The notes under the pieces are model-generated. The model worked only from the letters and a program-made list of their open reading frames with translations, ran no database searches and was not told the DNA's origin. A program made the translations under genes and the position numbers. From CAYQTL01 sp964420405 (GTDB taxonomy: Bacteria > Acidobacteriota > Thermoanaerobaculia > Thermoanaerobaculales > Sulfomarinibacteraceae), in the NCBI GenBank assembly GCA_964420405.1, contig CAYQTL010000010.1, positions 50,706 to 114,705 on the forward strand: a stretch of DNA of 64,000 nt. Reading direction: 5' to 3'. This document shows, piece by piece, positions 60,551 through 64,000 of this stretch. Within the stretch, counting starts at the first letter, position 1; each line of letters begins with the position of its first letter.

Positions 60551-60590
60551 TCGGGAACGGGATCGGGATCGGGATCGGGATCGGAGATGG
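60551..60590. repeat. GGGATC hexamer tract, right arm of inverted repeat (site D)
   Basis: Five GGGATC-type hexamers in opposite orientation to the left arm. Pairing of the two arms would give a stem of about 30 bp, broken only by small mismatches. The element ends 118 bp before the mutA ATG, so it may sit in the mutA leader. No cobalamin riboswitch core was seen in this leader. Confidence 0.85.
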
Positions 60591-60708
60591 GGGGCAGAGA
60601 GCGGTCGGTGCCTCCCTCCCGCGCGTGACGCCCGCCGCCGGGCGGAGTAGGATTTTCGGCGCGCCGGCGGTCGTTGCCCCGGAGGCAGCCCCGTCGCAGG
60701 AGGATCCG

Positions 60709-62853
60709 ATGCCCCCGACCGACCGACCTCAGCCCGAGTTCCGCGGCGAGCTCGACGTCCGGACGCCGGCGCCGACCGTCGACGACTGGCGCGCGGCCGC
60801 AGCGGCGAGCCTCCGGGGCCGACCCCTCGACACGCTCGTGACCCGCACCCACGAGGGTATCGACGTCGCCCCGCTGTACACCGCAGACGACCTGCCGGCG
60901 CCGTCGGGCTACCCCGGCCTGCCGCCGTTCATCAGGGGCCGCTCGCCGCTCGGCGCCAGCGGCCGCGGATGGGAGGTGTGCCAGCGGTTCGCGGAGCTCG
61001 ATCCAGCCGTCGCCGCCGCGCACATCGCGGACGCGGCCCGCCGCAACGTCGCCGCGGTGTGGGTGGGCTTCGACGGGAGCGTGCGCCTCGGCCTCGACCC
61101 CGACCACGAACGGGCGGCCGACGTCGCCGGGGACGGCGTGCTCGCGGCCACCGCCGACGATCTCGACCGCCTCTTCGACCCGATCCACGTCGGGCGGACG
61201 CCGGTCCACCTCGACGCCGCAGGCGCGGCACCGGCGGTCGCCGCCCTGTTCGTCGCTGCCGGCCGCCGCCACCGGATCGACCTCGCCGTGCTGCAGGGAA
61301 GCTTCGGCTGCGATCCTCTCGGTGCGCTCGCCGGCGACGGCGAGCTCGCCCTCGGGCTCGACCGCTCGCTGGCGCTGGTCCCGGGTCTCGTGCGGTGGAC
61401 GTCGACGCGGGCGGCAGGCGTCCGCGCGCTGACGATGTCGTCGCTGCCCTACCACCTCGCGGGCGCGACCGCCGTCCAGGAGCTGGCGCTGACGTTGGCG
61501 ACCGGCGTCGAGTATCTGCGGGCCCTCGACGCCGTCGGAGTCGAGCTGCCGACCGCCTGCCGCCAGCTGCGGATCGTCACCGCCGTCGGCCGCGACCTGT
61601 TCATGGAGGTCGCGAAGCTGCGCGCCCTGCGGTACTGCTGGGCACGGGTCGTCGAGGCGGCGGGCGGCGACCCTGACTGCCAGCGGATCCCGATCCATGC
61701 CGTCACCTCGCCGCGGACGCTCTCGGTCCGTGACCCGTGGGTGAACATGCTGCGCGGCACAGTCGAGTCGTTCGCGGCGGTGGTCGGCGGGGCGGACACG
61801 CTCACGGTGCTGCCGTTCGACGCCGCGGTCGGCGAGCCGGGCGCCCTCGGCCGCCGCATCGCCGCCAACACCCACACGATCCTGCGCGAGGAGAGCCATC
61901 TCGATCACGTGGTCGATCCCGCCGGCGGCAGCTACTACCTCGAGCGTCTCACCGCCGAGCTGGCCGCCGCCGGGTGGAAGCTCTTCCAGACCCTCGAGGC
62001 GTCCGGCGGCATGCGTGCCGCCTTCCGCTCCGACGACGGCCTCGGCAACCTGCTCGCCACCGCCCTCGAGCGACGGCGGGCCGCCGTCGCCAGCCGCCGG
62101 GACCCGGTGACCGGCGTCAGCAGCTGGCCGAACCTGGCGGAGAAGCCGGCCGCGGCTCCGCCGGCCGATCCCGCCCCGGTGCTCGACACGGCCGCCACGG
62201 AGATCGCCCGCCGTCGCGGCGCCGCCGACGTCGCGCCCCTGCTCGACGAGCTGGCCGCGGCCGCCCGCGACGCCCCTGCCGACCCCGGCTGGTTCGACCG
62301 CGCCGTCGATGCGGCGGCCGCCGGCTCGACCCTGGGCCAGCTCGTGGAGGCCCTCGGCCGCGGCGCCCGGCGCAACCGCATCGTGCCGCTTCCCGCCGAG
62401 CGCGAGGCCGAGCCGTTCGAGCGGCTGCGGGACGCCTCCGACCGCTGGCTGGAGCGCCGCGACGTCCGCCCGCGGGTGTTCGTGGCGGCCGTCGGGCCCC
62501 TCGCCGAGCACACCGCGCGCACCGACTTCGCCCGCAACCTCCTCGAGGCGGGCGGGTTCGAGACGCTCACCACGATGGCCACCGAGTCCGCCGACGCGGC
62601 GGTGGCGGCGTTCGGAGCCTCGGGGACCACCGCGGCCGTGATCAGCGCGACCGACGATCGCTACCCCGGGCTGGTCCCGGCGCTGGCCGCCGGCCTGAAG
62701 GCGGCAGGCGCCCGGGCTGTCCTCCTCGCCGGCCGGCCGGGCGAGCACGAGGCGGCGTGGCGGGAGGCCGGGGTCGACCGCTTCATCCACCTCGGCTGCG
62801 ACGTCCTCGACGCCCTGCGCTGGCTCCAGGCGCGGGAGGGAGTGCTGTCATGA
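60709..62853 (+). CDS. mutA: Methylmalonyl-CoA mutase small (beta) subunit
   Basis: A 714-residue paralogue of the mutase catalytic chain. Order: an N-terminal arm, a TIM-barrel-like domain (EGIDVAPLYTADD, LPPFIRGRSP, YHLAGATAVQELALTLATGV, NTHTILREESHLDHVVDPAGG) and a flavodoxin-like C-terminal domain (FARNLLEAGGFETLT). The cobalamin-binding DxHxxG loop is absent, as is usual for this non-catalytic subunit. CAGGAGG with a five-base spacer sets the ATG. The stop overlaps mutB by 4 nt. Together they interconvert (R)-methylmalonyl-CoA and succinyl-CoA in propionate metabolism. Confidence 0.94.
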   Translation: MPPTDRPQPEFRGELDVRTPAPTVDDWRAAAAASLRGRPLDTLVTRTHEGIDVAPLYTADDLPAPSGYPGLPPFIRGRSPLGASGRGWEVCQRFAELDPAVAAAHIADAARRNVAAVWVGFDGSVRLGLDPDHERAADVAGDGVLAATADDLDRLFDPIHVGRTPVHLDAAGAAPAVAALFVAAGRRHRIDLAVLQGSFGCDPLGALAGDGELALGLDRSLALVPGLVRWTSTRAAGVRALTMSSLPYHLAGATAVQELALTLATGVEYLRALDAVGVELPTACRQLRIVTAVGRDLFMEVAKLRALRYCWARVVEAAGGDPDCQRIPIHAVTSPRTLSVRDPWVNMLRGTVESFAAVVGGADTLTVLPFDAAVGEPGALGRRIAANTHTILREESHLDHVVDPAGGSYYLERLTAELAAAGWKLFQTLEASGGMRAAFRSDDGLGNLLATALERRRAAVASRRDPVTGVSSWPNLAEKPAAAPPADPAPVLDTAATEIARRRGAADVAPLLDELAAAARDAPADPGWFDRAVDAAAAGSTLGQLVEALGRGARRNRIVPLPAEREAEPFERLRDASDRWLERRDVRPRVFVAAVGPLAEHTARTDFARNLLEAGGFETLTTMATESADAAVAAFGASGTTAAVISATDDRYPGLVPALAAGLKAAGARAVLLAGRPGEHEAAWREAGVDRFIHLGCDVLDALRWLQAREGVLS

Positions 62854-64000
62854 GCCGGATCCCCGATTACACGTCCGTCGCCCTCGACGCCGGCGACCAC
62901 CCGACCCGCGCCACCCGGCACGGCTGGCGTCAGGAGGCGGAGCGCGTCGCGGGCGAGCCTCTCGAGCGCCGCATCTGGACCACGCCCGAGGGGATCGACG
63001 TGGCGCCCCTGTACGACGCCACGGACCTGGAGGGGGTGGCGCACCTCGCGTCGCTGCCGGGTCTGCCGCCGTTCGTCCGCGGCCCCTACCCGACGATGTA
63101 CGTCACCCGGCCGTGGACCATCCGCCAGTACGCCGGGTTCTCCACCGCCGAGGAGTCGAACGCCTTCTACCGCCGCAACCTGGCCGCCGGCCAGAGGGGC
63201 CTGTCGATCGCCTTCGACCTCGCCACCCACCGCGGCTACGACTCGGACCACCCGCGGGTGCGGGGTGACGTCGGCATGGCCGGCGTCGCCATCGACTCGA
63301 TCCGCGACATGCGGATCCTGTTCGACGGCATCCCCCTCGGCCAGGTGTCGGTGTCGATGACCATGAACGGCGCGGTGCTGCCGGTGATGGCGCTGTACAT
63401 CGTCGCCGCCGAGGAGCAGGGCGTACCCGCCGAGCGTCTCGCCGGGACCATCCAGAACGACATCCTCAAGGAGTTCATGGTCCGCAACACCTACATCTAC
63501 CCGCCGGGGCCGTCGATGCGGATCATCGGCGACATCTTCCGCTACACCGCCGAGAGAATGCCCCGCTTCAACTCCATCTCGATCTCCGGCTACCACATGC
63601 AGGAGGCCGGCGCGACCCTCGACCTGGAGCTGGGCTACACCCTCGCGGACGGCATCGAGTACCTCCGGACCGGCGTCGCCGCCGGCCTCGACGTCGACGC
63701 CTTCGCCCCCCGTCTGAGCTTCTTCTGGGCGATCGGCATGAACGTCTTCATGGAGATCGCCAAGCTCCGGGCCGCGCGCCTGCTGTGGTCTGAGATCGTC
63801 GGCCGGTTCGGCGCCACCAACCCGAAGTCCCGTGCGCTGCGCACCCACAGCCAGACGTCGGGATGGTCGCTGACCGCCCAGGACCCCTTCAACAACGTCG
63901 TCCGCACCTGCCTCGAGGCGCTCGCGGCGGCGTGCGGCCACACCCAGTCGCTGCACACCAACTCCTTCGACGAGGCGCTGGCGCTGCCGACCGACTTCTC
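62850..64000 (+). CDS. mutB: Methylmalonyl-CoA mutase large (alpha) subunit, 5' part
   Basis: The first 383 residues of the catalytic subunit; the rest lies beyond the right edge. TIM-barrel motifs are intact: PPFVRGPYPTMYVTRPWTIR, RQYAGFSTAEESNAFYRRNL, LSIAFDLATHRGYDSDHPRV, VSVSMTMNGAVLP, TIQNDILKEFMVRNTYIYPP and the RTHSQTSGWSLT region. These line the substrate channel (Tyr in YAGFS, His in TATHRGYDSD-type ATHRGYD). The B12-binding half is not in the window. ATG overlaps the mutA stop. Confidence 0.96.
   Translation, partial: MSRIPDYTSVALDAGDHPTRATRHGWRQEAERVAGEPLERRIWTTPEGIDVAPLYDATDLEGVAHLASLPGLPPFVRGPYPTMYVTRPWTIRQYAGFSTAEESNAFYRRNLAAGQRGLSIAFDLATHRGYDSDHPRVRGDVGMAGVAIDSIRDMRILFDGIPLGQVSVSMTMNGAVLPVMALYIVAAEEQGVPAERLAGTIQNDILKEFMVRNTYIYPPGPSMRIIGDIFRYTAERMPRFNSISISGYHMQEAGATLDLELGYTLADGIEYLRTGVAAGLDVDAFAPRLSFFWAIGMNVFMEIAKLRAARLLWSEIVGRFGATNPKSRALRTHSQTSGWSLTAQDPFNNVVRTCLEALAAACGHTQSLHTNSFDEALALPTDF

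Noticed and set aside
60431..60590. CRISPR array in the mutA upstream gap
   Set aside because: Units are 6-bp tandem hexamers with no spacers; it is a simple-sequence inverted repeat.
60379..60708. Cobalamin riboswitch before methylmalonyl-CoA mutase genes
   Set aside because: I looked for the B12-box core (GCCACTG with adenosyl arms) and found only hexamer repeats.
1..64000. tRNA, rRNA, insertion sequence or prophage
   Set aside because: No cloverleaf, rRNA signature, transposase or phage structural gene was recognised in reading both strands; a tRNAscan or ISfinder run would be decisive.

Overview
This is a GC-rich, gene-dense window from a Gram-negative bacterium. An outer membrane is implied by a TonB-dependent receptor with a C-terminal Trp, an LpxR-type barrel and an LpoB lipoprotein. 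The lineage is probably Acidobacteriota, perhaps Thermoanaerobaculia-like. The pointers are a mitochondrial-type citrate synthase, large secreted proteins, a serine protease ending in a FEDGFENGD...AWS-type tail, and a methylmalonyl-CoA mutase pair. No rRNA or tRNA gene was found, so the taxonomy is inference only. Very high GC gives nearly every gene a long antisense or out-of-frame shadow ORF, and these were left out.

Layout. 1-6.6 kb: an NtrC-type regulator (cut by the left edge) and its sensor kinase, divergent from a PDZ/membrane/GAF/GGDEF protein, then a MinD/FlhG-like ATPase overlapping a DnaJ/HTH gene. 6.6-10 kb: citrate synthase with a clear promoter and terminator, a small CRISPR-like array of three repeats at an exact 61-bp period with no cas genes in view, and a polyprenyl-phosphate sugar transferase. 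10-13.6 kb: a TPP riboswitch in front of a TonB-dependent receptor (probable thiamine uptake), then a PlsC-like acyltransferase. 13.6-20.3 kb: NUDIX hydrolase, EamA transporter, a degenerate PLC-like secreted protein, a TlpA-like thioredoxin, a 3-hydroxyacyl-CoA dehydrogenase behind a perfect palindrome, acetate kinase and a lysine-ketoglutarate reductase-like protein. 20.3-26.9 kb: a candidate small RNA ending in an intrinsic terminator, a Ski2-like helicase, an aminotransferase and a membrane protein.

27.1-30.8 kb holds a three-gene respiratory cluster: a TsdA-like diheme cytochrome, a bd-family (CydA-like) subunit carrying its own haem c motif, and a membrane subunit fused to two cytochrome c modules. 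30.8-33 kb: a COG3014-like lipoprotein and an LpoB-like lipoprotein. 33.2-37.5 kb: a low-density accessory zone with a decayed PIN toxin, a duplicated gene fragment, a DUF5674 gene pair and a large secreted protein. 37.5-44.5 kb: a 1506-residue subtilase, an ankyrin protein, a HAD hydrolase and an LpxR-like barrel.

44.9-53.4 kb is a co-directional polyamine/membrane/potassium block: SpeD, two zinc-ribbon DUF4178-like proteins, a small exported peptide, DUF350, a membrane-embedded aminopropyltransferase, KtrB, KtrA and a HAMP sensor without a kinase. 53.4-60.4 kb: alpha/beta hydrolase, an AHSA1/ArsR pair, a second membrane-fused aminopropyltransferase, a membrane protein and a flavin amine oxidase. 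60.7-64 kb: mutA and the start of mutB. Tandem CGATCC hexamers recur in at least four intergenic gaps and form a large inverted repeat upstream of mutA.
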